From NCBI RefSeq assembly GCF_936943645.1, contig NZ_CAKZJO010000111.1:1-38054 (forward strand): a stretch of DNA of 38,054 nt. The letters run 5' to 3'. Shown in pieces: positions 1 to 10,061 of this stretch (position 1 is the first letter of the stretch; each line of letters starts with the position of its first letter). This stretch comes from an uncultured Bradyrhizobium sp. (GTDB lineage Bacteria; Pseudomonadota; Alphaproteobacteria; Rhizobiales; Xanthobacteraceae). The notes beneath the pieces were generated by a model. The model saw only the letters and a program-made list of their open reading frames with translations, did not search any database and had not been told where the DNA came from. A program made the position numbers and the translations under genes.

Positions 1-165
1 AGCGAAGCAATCCAGAATCTCTCCGCGGAAAGACTCTGGATTGCTTCGTCGCAAGAACTCCTCGCAATGACGCGGAGGAGAGCGCGTGCCTCATATTCCG
101 CTCTCGTGCCCCGGACGCAGCGCAGCAACGCTTCGCGTTGCGGCGCGTCCGGGACATGAGAGTGC
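1..165. repeat. Two adjacent palindromic intergenic repeats
   Basis: The first element pairs 3-16 with 35-48 (a perfect 14-bp stem), and its loop contains the palindrome TCCGCGGA. The second pairs 101-118 with 145-162 (16 of 18 positions) and has an inner stem of 125-130 with 136-141. Both look like the short dispersed palindromic repeats that litter Bradyrhizobium intergenic DNA. That is a family resemblance from memory, because only one copy of each is present in this window. No gene is supported here. Confidence 0.7.
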
Positions 166-523
166 GCGGAAGCGCCGACTCACTTGCGTGGATCTTGCCC
201 GGGGTGTGAGGGCGGGTGCATCTTGCGGCTCACAAAGGCAGAGGTTGTTTTCCGTTCTCCCTCGACGGTACCGAAGTACGCGACCCCGTGTCTTCCCGGT
301 AACGATTGTGCTGTCTGCGCAACAGTCGGTTCCGATTTAACCGTCATCACCGACGGTTCGCATCACCGCCGCTTTTTGGCCACACCCGAACATGAATAAA
401 ATCGCTGTCATGTTTTAAAGGCAGCGGCGGTCCTCGAAGGCGACGAAGAAATCCCAAGGTCGATTCAAATCTTGGCTCTGATTTTTCGGGTCTGAAAGGG
501 TTGACCGGGGAAACTGGTTTGCG
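166..523. other. Non-coding region upstream of ilvD
   Basis: No convincing gene is visible. The short open frames here look like chance high-GC frames. There is one small perfect hairpin (339-345 with 352-358, arms AACCGTC/GACGGTT), with a T5 tract at 372-376 that is too far downstream for a classical terminator. The ilvD promoter must lie in this stretch, but no promoter match is clear. I saw no leader peptide rich in Ile, Val or Leu codons. Confidence 0.5.
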
Positions 524-2245
524 ATGGGCGCGAAGATTGACAAGCAGAGGCTGCCGAGCCGTCACGTGACGGAAGGCCCTGCGCGCGCGCCCCATCGCTC
601 CTATTTCTACGCCATGGGTCTGACCACCGAGCAGATCCACCAGCCCTTCGTCGGCGTCGCTTCCTGCTGGAATGAAGCCGCTCCCTGCAACATCGCCTTG
701 ATGCGCCAGGCTCAGGCGGTGAAGAAGGGCGTGGCGTCGGCCGGCGGCACGCCGCGCGAATTCTGTACCATCACCGTGACCGACGGCATCGCCATGGGCC
801 ATGACGGCATGCGCTCCTCGCTGCCGTCGCGTGAATGCATCGCCGATTCCGTCGAGCTCACCGTGCGCGGCCATGCCTATGATGCCCTCGTCGGGCTCGC
901 CGGGTGCGACAAGTCGCTGCCGGGGATGATGATGGCGATGGTCCGTCTCAACGTGCCCTCGATCTTCATCTATGGCGGCTCGATCCTGCCAGGCAATTTC
1001 CGGGGCCAGCAGGTCACCGTGCAGGACATGTTCGAGGCCGTCGGCAAGCACTCGGTCGGCGCCATGTCGGACGAGGATCTCGACGAGATCGAGCGCGTGG
1101 CGTGCCCCTCGGCGGGCGCCTGCGGTGCGCAGTTCACCGCCAACACCATGGCGACCGTGTCCGAGGCGATCGGCCTGGCGCTGCCTTACTCGGCCGGTGC
1201 CCCGGCACCGTACGAAATCCGCGATGCCTTCTGCATGACCGCGGGCGAGAAGGTGATGGACCTGATCGCCCAGAACATCCGGCCGCGCGACATCGTCACC
1301 CGCAAGGCGCTCGAGAACGCGGCCGCCGTCGTCGCGGCCTCCGGCGGCTCGACCAATGCTGCACTGCACCTGCCGGCGATCGCGCACGAATGCGGCATCA
1401 AGTTCGACCTGTTCGACGTCGCCGAAATCTTCAAAAAGACACCATATGTCGCGGATTTGAAGCCGGGCGGCCGTTATGTCGCCAAAGACATGTTTGAAGT
1501 AGGTGGCATACCGCTTCTGATGAAGACGCTGCTCGACAACGGCTTCCTGCACGGTGATTGCCTTACCGTGACGGGCCGCACGATCGCCGAAAACCTCAAG
1601 AGCGTGAAGTGGAATCCGCACCAGGACGTGGTGCACCCGGCGGACAAGCCCATCACCGTGACAGGCGGTGTGGTCGGTCTGAAGGGCAATTTGGCGCCAG
1701 AAGGTGCGATCGTGAAAGTCGCGGGAATGTCCAACCTCAGGTTTACCGGTCCGGCCAGGTGCTTCGACCGCGAGGAGGATGCTTTCGAGGCGGTCCAGAA
1801 GCGCACCTACCGCGAAGGCGAAGTCATCGTGATCCGCTACGAGGGGCCCAAGGGCGGCCCCGGCATGCGGGAAATGCTCCAGACCACCGCGGCGCTGACC
1901 GGCCAGGGCATGGGCGGCAAGATCGCGCTCATCACCGACGGCCGCTTCTCCGGCGCCACCCGCGGCTTCTGCATCGGCCATGTCGGGCCCGAGGCGGCGG
2001 TCGGCGGCCCCATCGGGCTGCTCGAGGACGGCGACATCATCGAGATCGACGCGGTTGCCGGTACCCTTAACGTAAAATTGAGCGACACCGAGCTCGCTCA
2101 ACGCAAGACCAAATGGAGCGCTCGCGCGACTAACCACACGTCGGGTGCGCTCTGGAAGTATGCTCAGCAGGTTGGACCAGCGGTCGGGGGGGCAGTGACC
2201 CATCCGGGCGGCGCGCACGAGAAACAGTGCTATGCGGACATCTAG
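524..2245 (+). CDS. ilvD: Dihydroxy-acid dehydratase (IlvD)
   Basis: This protein dehydrates 2,3-dihydroxy-3-methylbutanoate and 2,3-dihydroxy-3-methylpentanoate to the 2-keto acids, the third common step of valine and isoleucine synthesis, in the cytoplasm. It has 573 residues, full length for the short IlvD class. Cysteines expected to bind the Fe-S cluster are C55 (AAPCN), C128 (GCDKSLPGM) and C200 (SAGACGAQF). K130 after D129 is the position that is carbamylated in the family. The C-terminal FSGATRGFCIGHVGPEA block is also typical. A GGGGAA ribosome-binding site precedes the ATG. The last 14 bases overlap the next gene. The related Edd and sugar-acid dehydratases are less likely because the N-terminal motifs are those of IlvD. 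Confidence 0.95.
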   Translation: MGAKIDKQRLPSRHVTEGPARAPHRSYFYAMGLTTEQIHQPFVGVASCWNEAAPCNIALMRQAQAVKKGVASAGGTPREFCTITVTDGIAMGHDGMRSSLPSRECIADSVELTVRGHAYDALVGLAGCDKSLPGMMMAMVRLNVPSIFIYGGSILPGNFRGQQVTVQDMFEAVGKHSVGAMSDEDLDEIERVACPSAGACGAQFTANTMATVSEAIGLALPYSAGAPAPYEIRDAFCMTAGEKVMDLIAQNIRPRDIVTRKALENAAAVVAASGGSTNAALHLPAIAHECGIKFDLFDVAEIFKKTPYVADLKPGGRYVAKDMFEVGGIPLLMKTLLDNGFLHGDCLTVTGRTIAENLKSVKWNPHQDVVHPADKPITVTGGVVGLKGNLAPEGAIVKVAGMSNLRFTGPARCFDREEDAFEAVQKRTYREGEVIVIRYEGPKGGPGMREMLQTTAALTGQGMGGKIALITDGRFSGATRGFCIGHVGPEAAVGGPIGLLEDGDIIEIDAVAGTLNVKLSDTELAQRKTKWSARATNHTSGALWKYAQQVGPAVGGAVTHPGGAHEKQCYADI

Positions 2246-3053
2246 GCGTGCCATTGTTGCGTTTGTGTTGGGGGCCAGTGCGCTGGCCGCGCCGGCGCTC
2301 GCCTTCGATGGCGCCCCGGTCAACCCGAAGGACGCGACCATTCCGGTCGTGACCGCGCTGCCGGGGACCGCGGCGAACGTGCGCGCCAAGGTCGCGCCGG
2401 TGACCCAGGAAACCTCGCTCAGCGCCCTGCAATATGCCGCCGAGGGCGGTCATCCCATTGCGCAGTGGAAGCTCGGCCGCATGTACGCCAATGGCGACGG
2501 CGTCGCCCAGGACGATCTGCGCGCCTTCGAATATTTCAGCCGGATCGCCAACGCGCATGCCGAGGACAGTCCGTCGGCGCCGCAGGCGCAGATCGTGGCC
2601 AACGCCTTTGTCGCGCTCGGCCGCTACTATCTCAGCGGCATCCCGAACTCGAAGGTCAAGTCGGATCCGGATCGGGCGCGGGAGATGTTCTCCTATGCGG
2701 CGTCCTATTTCGGCAATGCCGACGCTCAATACGATCTCGCCCGGCTCTACCTGAAGACCCCGGACGCCTCGCGTGAGGATTTCCGCTACGGCGCGCGCTG
2801 GCTGGGCCTTGCCGCCCAGAAGGGCCAGCACGAGGCGCAGGCGCTGCTCGGCCAGATGCTGTTCAACGGCGATCGCCTGCCGCGGCAGGCCGCGCGTGGC
2901 CTGATGTGGCTGACCTTGGCGCGCGACAGTGCCGGCACTGAAGAGACCTGGATCAAGGAAAGCTACAACCGCGCCTTCGCCAAGGCCTCCGACGACGACC
3001 GCGCCATGTGCCTGCAATTGCTTGAGCAGTGGGTGAAGGACCGCCGCGAGTAG
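2232..3053 (+). CDS. Secreted Sel1-repeat protein, ExoR-like
   Basis: The protein has 273 residues. An N-terminal signal peptide (MRTSRRAIVAFVLGASALAA, then PALA before FDG) predicts a periplasmic protein of about 250 residues. Sel1/TPR-like helical repeats follow, with signatures ALQYAAEGGHPIAQWKLGRM, MFSYAASYFGNADAQYDLAR and LGLAAQKGQHEAQALLGQML. Size, signal peptide and repeats match rhizobial ExoR, the periplasmic inhibitor of the ExoS-ChvI two-component system that controls exopolysaccharide. The ExoR assignment is an inference, and a generic Sel1 protein remains possible. The ATG lies inside the end of ilvD (14-nt overlap) with only a weak GAGAAA upstream, so translation may be coupled to ilvD. 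A long inverted repeat lies between this gene and the convergent xthA. Confidence 0.85.
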   Translation: MRTSRRAIVAFVLGASALAAPALAFDGAPVNPKDATIPVVTALPGTAANVRAKVAPVTQETSLSALQYAAEGGHPIAQWKLGRMYANGDGVAQDDLRAFEYFSRIANAHAEDSPSAPQAQIVANAFVALGRYYLSGIPNSKVKSDPDRAREMFSYAASYFGNADAQYDLARLYLKTPDASREDFRYGARWLGLAAQKGQHEAQALLGQMLFNGDRLPRQAARGLMWLTLARDSAGTEETWIKESYNRAFAKASDDDRAMCLQLLEQWVKDRRE

Positions 3054-3078
3054 CTGCGGCAGCCCTGGTGCCGTAGTG

Positions 3079-3171
3079 CCGTAGGGTGGGCAAAGCGCAG
3101 CGTGCCCACCCTCTGTTTCGATCATCAAGAGATCGTGGGCACGGCGCGCTGCGCCTTTGCCCACCCTACGG
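3079..3171. repeat. Long inverted repeat between convergent genes
   Basis: A perfect 17-bp stem pairs 3079-3095 with 3155-3171 (CCGTAGGGTGGGCAAAG and its complement). An inner pair joins 3102-3109 with 3135-3142. It fills the gap between two convergent genes, so it could end transcription from both sides. The GTAGGGTGGGCAAAGCGC core is like a dispersed intergenic repeat common in Bradyrhizobium (from memory). Just before it, GTGCCGTA is partly duplicated. Confidence 0.75.
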
Positions 3172-3203
3172 CAGCTGCGACTGCCGCTCGCTCCCTGCGA
3201 ACG

Positions 3204-4001
3204 TTACGCCGCCTCCAGATCCAGATCCGCCCACACCGGAACGTGGTCCGACGGCTTCTCCCAGCCGCGCACATAGCTGTCGATCCCGACATTGGCGAGC
3301 TTGTCGCTGGCCTGCGGCGACAGCAGCAGGTGGTCGATCCGCAGCCCCTGGTTCTTCTGCCAGGCCCCGGCCTGGTAGTCCCAGAAGGTGTAGAGGTTGG
3401 GCTCGTCGGTGACCGCGCGCAGGGCATCGGTGAGGCCAAGGCCGAGCAGGGCCTGGAAGCTCTCCCGCGTCTCGGGCTTGAACAGGGCGTCCTCGGTCCA
3501 GGCGGCGGGGTTGTGCACGTCGCGGGCATGCGGGATGACGTTGAAGTCGCCTGCGAGGATCAGCGGCTCCTCGGTCTTGAGGCGCTCCTTCGAATACTCA
3601 AGAAGCCGCGACATCCATTTGAGCTTGTAGGGATATTTCTCGGTGCCGACCGGATTGCCGTTGGGCAGATAGAGGCAGGCGATGCGCAGCACGCCGGATT
3701 TCAGCGTCACCACGCCCTCGAGGAAGCGGGCATGGGCATCCTCGTCGTCGCCGGCGAGGCCCGACTTGGTCTCGTCGAAGCGGAGCTTGGAGAGCAGGGC
3801 GACGCCGTTGAAGGTCTTCTGCCCGTGGGTGACCACGTTGTAGCCCAGCGCCTCGATCTCCAGCCGCGGGAAGGCCTCGTCGACGCATTTGATCTCCTGG
3901 AGGCAGACGATGTCCGGCTGGCACTCCTTCAGCCAGGTCAGCAGCAGGTCGATCCGCTGCCGGACCGAGTTCACGTTCCAGGTGGCTACTCTGATGGGCA
4001 T
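3204..4001 (-). CDS. xthA: Exodeoxyribonuclease III (XthA family)
   Basis: This is a Mg-dependent AP endonuclease and 3'-5' exonuclease of base-excision repair. Its 265 residues are the normal family length. Catalytic positions of the endonuclease/exonuclease/phosphatase fold are visible: N9 (TWNVNS), E36 (LQEIK), Y111, D152 and N154 (GDFNVIP) and H253 (SDHVPVW), plus RIDHLLLS. The ATG at 4001 begins with the family-typical MPIRVATWNVNSVR. It is divergent from the histidine kinase gene and convergent with the Sel1 gene. Confidence 0.95.
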   Translation of the reverse strand: MPIRVATWNVNSVRQRIDLLLTWLKECQPDIVCLQEIKCVDEAFPRLEIEALGYNVVTHGQKTFNGVALLSKLRFDETKSGLAGDDEDAHARFLEGVVTLKSGVLRIACLYLPNGNPVGTEKYPYKLKWMSRLLEYSKERLKTEEPLILAGDFNVIPHARDVHNPAAWTEDALFKPETRESFQALLGLGLTDALRAVTDEPNLYTFWDYQAGAWQKNQGLRIDHLLLSPQASDKLANVGIDSYVRGWEKPSDHVPVWADLDLEAA

Positions 4002-4087
4002 GGGGAGGGCTCCGGGCAGGGGTCATGGTTAGAACAAACTGCCAACGCGCCCGTCAAGGACGCCGCAAAATCTCCCACAAAATTAAC

Positions 4088-4101
4088 CCGGCTTAAGCCG
4101 G
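4088..4101. promoter_or_regulatory. 14-bp perfect palindrome between divergent genes
   Basis: CCGGCTTAAGCCGG reads the same on both strands. It lies 34 bases before the kinase ATG at 4136 and about 87 bases from the xthA start. It could be an operator shared by both promoters or a small RNA hairpin. No binding protein can be named. Confidence 0.4.
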
Positions 4102-4135
4102 CCGCAGGCCATTGATACGGAAAAGGTTCCTTGGA

Positions 4136-6466
<2,331 letters not shown>

Positions 6467-6472
6467 GCGGCT

Positions 6473-6802
6473 TTAGACCGAGAAGCTCGTCCCGCAGCCG
6501 CAAGAGGCCGTCGCGTTCGGATTGTTGACGCGAAACGAGGCGCCGATCAGATCGTCGACGAAATCGACCTGCGAGCCCGCCAGGAACGGCTGCGAAGCGG
6601 AATCGACCAGCACCACCGCGTTGTCCTGCTCGATCACGAGATCGTCGTCGGTCCGCGCGCGGTCGATGTCGAACTTGTACTGGAAACCCGAGCAACCGCC
6701 GCCCTCGACGGAGATGCGCAGCATCGCGCCGGCACCTTCGCCCTTGAGGATTTCCCCAATCCGGCGTGCGGCGCGGTCACTGATGGTCACGTCAGTCGTC
6801 AT
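6473..6802 (-). CDS. erpA: Iron-sulfur cluster insertion protein, ErpA/IscA family
   Basis: This is an A-type carrier that delivers Fe-S clusters to target proteins. It has 109 residues with the three invariant cysteines of the HesB/IscA/SufA fold: C37 (GGGCSGFQY) and the C-terminal pair C101 and C103 (SCGCGTSF). ErpA is preferred over IscA or SufA because the gene stands alone, with no isc or suf genes near it, and the tail matches ErpA. The sequence does not fully settle the subgroup. Its 3' end lies six bases from the end of the convergent kinase gene. It is divergent from dgt, with a 110-bp shared upstream region. Confidence 0.85.
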   Translation of the reverse strand: MTTDVTISDRAARRIGEILKGEGAGAMLRISVEGGGCSGFQYKFDIDRARTDDDLVIEQDNAVVLVDSASQPFLAGSQVDFVDDLIGASFRVNNPNATASCGCGTSFSV

Positions 6803-6912
6803 CTCGGCTCTCCGATAGGCCCGCGGTCATATCCAATTCATTTGGTATCCCGCGTCCGGCATAGTTAAGTGCAAGGATACGCAGAATCAAATGGATAGGG
6901 ACTAAATTCGTC

Positions 6913-8121
6913 GTGTCCGTCGGAATGGCAGCCCCCCGCGCGCCCTATGCCTGCGATCCCGACCGCAGCCGCGGCCGGCTGGTCACCGAGCCGCCGAGCC
7001 GGACCCGCAGCCCGTTCCGGCGGGATTGCGACCGGGTGATCCATTCCACCGCGTTCCGCCGCCTGAAGTACAAGACCCAGGTGTTCGTGTTCCACGAGGG
7101 CGACCACTACCGCACGCGCCTGACCCATTCGCTGGAGGTGGCGCAGATCGCCCGCGCGCTGGCCCGGCAGCTCGGGCTGGACGAGGACCTCACGGAGACG
7201 CTCGCGCTTGCCCACGATCTCGGCCATCCCCCGTTCGGCCATGCCGGCGAGCGGGCGCTGGACGCCTGCCTGAAGGATTTCGGCGGCTTCGACCACAACG
7301 CCCAGACGCTCCGCGTCGTCGGCTCGCTGGAGCACCGCTATCCTGAATTCGACGGGCTCAACCTGACCTGGGAGTCGCTGGAGGGCATCGTCAAGCACAA
7401 CGGCCCGCTCACCGATCGCAGCGGCGCGCCGGTCGGCCGCTATCGCGAGCACGGCATTCCCGTCGGCATCGCCGACTACATCAGGACCTACGACCTCGAA
7501 TTGTGGAGCTTCGCCTCGCTGGAGGCGCAGGTTGCCGCGCTCGCCGATGACATCGCCTATGACGCCCATGACATCGACGATGGCCTGCGCGCGGGCCTGT
7601 TCCATCTCGACGATCTCAAGGTGATGCCGCTCACGGCCGAGATCATCGCCGAGACTTCGGCGCATTATCCCGAACTCGAGGACCTCAGGCGCGGGGCCGA
7701 GCTGGTGCGCGAGCTGATCTCGCATTTGATCGGCGCGGTATTCGGGGAGACGCAGAAGAACCTCGCCGCGGTGAAGCCGCAATCGGCCCAGGACGTACGC
7801 CAGCAGAGCCGGGCCCTGGTCGCGTTCCCGCCCGAGGTCGCCGAGGAAGAGGCCGCCATCAAGGCCTTCCTCTACCAGCACATGTACCGCCACAAGCGGG
7901 TGATGCGGGTGATGGGGGAGGCCGAGCAGATCCTGTTCGACCTGTTCGCGAAATACCTGAAGGTGCCGGCCGAACTGCCGCCGGAATGGCTGCTGGGGGC
8001 GCAAGGCGACGACGAGGGCGACCGGGCCCGCCGGATCGGCAATTTCATTGCCGGAATGACCGACCGTTTCGCCCTGACCGAGCACCAGCGGCTCTTTGAC
8101 TCGACCCCGGATTTGCGTTAG
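6913..8121 (+). CDS. dgt: Deoxyguanosinetriphosphate triphosphohydrolase-like protein (Dgt)
   Basis: An HD-domain enzyme that splits dNTPs (typically dGTP) into the nucleoside and triphosphate, so influencing dNTP pools. The GTG start gives 402 residues, and an ATG at 6925 is an equally possible start. Metal-binding HD motifs are H72 (LTHSLEV), H101-D102 (AHDLGHPPFGHAGE), H105 and H110. The RDCDRVIHSTAFRRLKYKTQ block is typical of the type 2 dGTPase group. Substrate range varies in this family, so dGTP specificity is not proven. The stop is nine bases before argS, which suggests co-transcription. Confidence 0.9.
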   Translation: MSVGMAAPRAPYACDPDRSRGRLVTEPPSRTRSPFRRDCDRVIHSTAFRRLKYKTQVFVFHEGDHYRTRLTHSLEVAQIARALARQLGLDEDLTETLALAHDLGHPPFGHAGERALDACLKDFGGFDHNAQTLRVVGSLEHRYPEFDGLNLTWESLEGIVKHNGPLTDRSGAPVGRYREHGIPVGIADYIRTYDLELWSFASLEAQVAALADDIAYDAHDIDDGLRAGLFHLDDLKVMPLTAEIIAETSAHYPELEDLRRGAELVRELISHLIGAVFGETQKNLAAVKPQSAQDVRQQSRALVAFPPEVAEEEAAIKAFLYQHMYRHKRVMRVMGEAEQILFDLFAKYLKVPAELPPEWLLGAQGDDEGDRARRIGNFIAGMTDRFALTEHQRLFDSTPDLR

Positions 8122-8130
8122 GCGGCGGCC

Positions 8131-9921
8131 ATGCCCCAGACCTCCTCATCCCTGCATTTGTTCGCCGATGTGCTCGCACGCGTGCACGCCGCCTGCCGCG
8201 CGCTTGCGAAGGACGCCGGCTGGCCAGAGGGCATCGATTACGCGCGTGTGGTGGTCGAGCCGCCGCGCGATGCCTCCCATGGCGACATGGCGACCAACGC
8301 CGCGATGGTGCTGGCGAAAGAGGCAAAGGCGAAGCCGCGGGAGCTCGCCGAGCAGATTGCTGAAAAGCTCCGCGCCGACGCGCTGATCGCCAAGGTTGAC
8401 GTCGCCGGTCCCGGCTTCATCAATCTGACCTTGAAGCCGGCCGCCTGGGCCGAGGCGCTGCGAACCGTGCTGCGTGAGGGCCCCGACTACGGCCGTATCA
8501 GCGGCGGCTCCAAGGTCAACGTCGAATACGTCTCCGCCAATCCGACCGGCCCGATGCATGTCGGCCATTGCCGCGGCGCCGTGTTCGGCGATGCGCTGGC
8601 GAGCCTGCTGCAGTTCGGCGGCCACGACGTCACGCGCGAATACTACATCAACGACGCCGGCGCCCAGGTCGACGTGCTCGCGCGCTCCGCGTTTCTCCGG
8701 TACCGCGAGGCGCTCGGCGAGGACATCGGTGCGATCCCGGAAGGCCTCTATCCCGGTGACTATCTGAAGCCGGTCGGGCAGGCGCTCGCGAACGAGCACG
8801 GCGACAAGCTCCGCGCGATGAGCGAGGCCGAGTGGTTGCCGACCGTGCGCGCCAAGGCGATCGCGATGATGATGGACGAGATCAAGGACGATCTCGCCGC
8901 GCTCAACATCCGCCACGACGTGTTCTTCTCGGAGCGCTCGCTGATCGAGACCGGCAACAACAAGGTTGCCGAGACCATCGATTTCCTGAAGGCGAAGGGC
9001 GACATCTACGAAGGCCGCCTGCCGCCGCCGAAGGGCGCGCCGGTCGAGGATTGGGAAGACCGCGAGCAGCTGCTGTTCAAGGCGACCGCGTACGGCGACG
9101 ACGTCGATCGTCCGCTGATCAAGTCAGACAATTCCTACACCTACTTCGCCTCCGACATCGCCTACCACAAGAACAAGTTCGACCGTGGTTTTGCGGAGAT
9201 GATCGACGTCTGGGGCGCCGACCATGGCGGCTACATCAAGCGCATGCAGGCGGCGGTGAAGGCGACGACCTCGGGCAAGGGTTCGCTCGACGTCAAGATC
9301 GTCCAGCTCGTGAAGCTCTTGCGCAACGGCGAGCCGGTGAAAATGTCGAAGCGGAGCGGGGACTTCGTCACCTTGCGTGAGGTGGTGGATGAAGTCGGCC
9401 AGGACGCCGTCCGCTTCATGATGCTGTACCGCAAGAACGACGCGGTGCTCGACTTCGACCTTGCCAAGGTGATGGAACAGTCACGCGACAACCCGGTGTT
9501 CTACGTCCAGTACGGCCACGCCCGCGGTCACTCGATCTTCCGCAACGCGCGGGCGGAGGTATTCCCGGACCTGCCGGAGGACGCCGGCAAGCGGATCGCC
9601 TGGCTGAGTGAGTCGGCAGTGGAACGCTTGTCGGACCCGGTCGAGCTTGAACTTCTCAAGCGGCTCGCAATATATCCTCGTATGCTCGAAGCCGCCGCCG
9701 CGGCCCATGAGCCGCACCGTATTGCCTTTTATCTCTATGACTTAGCGAGCGAATTTCACGCACTTTGGACGAAGGGGCGCGATTTGCCCTATTTACGCTT
9801 CATTATCAATAATGATGCAGATCTAACAAAGGCGCGACTGGCCATGGTCCAGGGCGTCGTCTCGGTTCTGGCATCGGGCCTCGCCATCCTCGGCGTCCAT
9901 GCACCGAACGAGATGCGGTAG
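8131..9921 (+). CDS. argS: Arginyl-tRNA synthetase
   Basis: This class I synthetase charges tRNA-Arg and has 596 residues. The HIGH-type motif is HVGH at 143-146 within SANPTGPMHVGHCRGAVF. The KMSKS-type motif is KMSKR at 404-408, followed by SGDFVTL. The N-terminal additive domain (DASHGDMATNAAM, GPGFINLTL) and the C-terminal helical anticodon-binding domain are present. It begins nine bases after dgt. The last 180 bases or so use noticeably more AT-rich codons than the rest of the gene. Confidence 0.97.
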   Translation: MPQTSSSLHLFADVLARVHAACRALAKDAGWPEGIDYARVVVEPPRDASHGDMATNAAMVLAKEAKAKPRELAEQIAEKLRADALIAKVDVAGPGFINLTLKPAAWAEALRTVLREGPDYGRISGGSKVNVEYVSANPTGPMHVGHCRGAVFGDALASLLQFGGHDVTREYYINDAGAQVDVLARSAFLRYREALGEDIGAIPEGLYPGDYLKPVGQALANEHGDKLRAMSEAEWLPTVRAKAIAMMMDEIKDDLAALNIRHDVFFSERSLIETGNNKVAETIDFLKAKGDIYEGRLPPPKGAPVEDWEDREQLLFKATAYGDDVDRPLIKSDNSYTYFASDIAYHKNKFDRGFAEMIDVWGADHGGYIKRMQAAVKATTSGKGSLDVKIVQLVKLLRNGEPVKMSKRSGDFVTLREVVDEVGQDAVRFMMLYRKNDAVLDFDLAKVMEQSRDNPVFYVQYGHARGHSIFRNARAEVFPDLPEDAGKRIAWLSESAVERLSDPVELELLKRLAIYPRMLEAAAAAHEPHRIAFYLYDLASEFHALWTKGRDLPYLRFIINNDADLTKARLAMVQGVVSVLASGLAILGVHAPNEMR

Positions 9922-10061
9922 TTTGGGGCGAACTACTTAAGGGGATTGTTGGGGGTACCGGCAGAAGCCGGATCGCTTAGACTTGGTTGAAAGCCTTGTG
10001 GGTCGAAGGCCGTGCCTTGGTCGAGGGGCGCGCGGCTTTCCCGAAGGGACGCATCATCACG
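9922..10061. other. Gap before SPOR gene, with small hairpin
   Basis: There is 140 bp between argS and the SPOR-domain gene. A perfect small hairpin pairs 9958-9962 with 9967-9971 (CCGGC/GCCGG, loop AGAA). No T-tract follows, so it is not a convincing terminator. A TTG at 9987 is in frame with the next gene, but the peptide it would add looks like read-through. Confidence 0.4.

Noticed and set aside
86..399. Short plus-strand frames upstream of ilvD
   Set aside because: They cross palindromic repeats and have no ribosome site or coding-like sequence. They are not a branched-chain leader peptide.
347..2389. A 680-codon open frame on the minus strand opposite ilvD
   Set aside because: Its protein is low in conserved motifs and rich in Arg, His, Gly and Ala, as expected from the antisense of a high-GC gene. 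ilvD on the plus strand is certain.
6865..8085. A 406-codon minus-strand frame opposite dgt
   Set aside because: It is a shadow of dgt. No motif or ribosome site.
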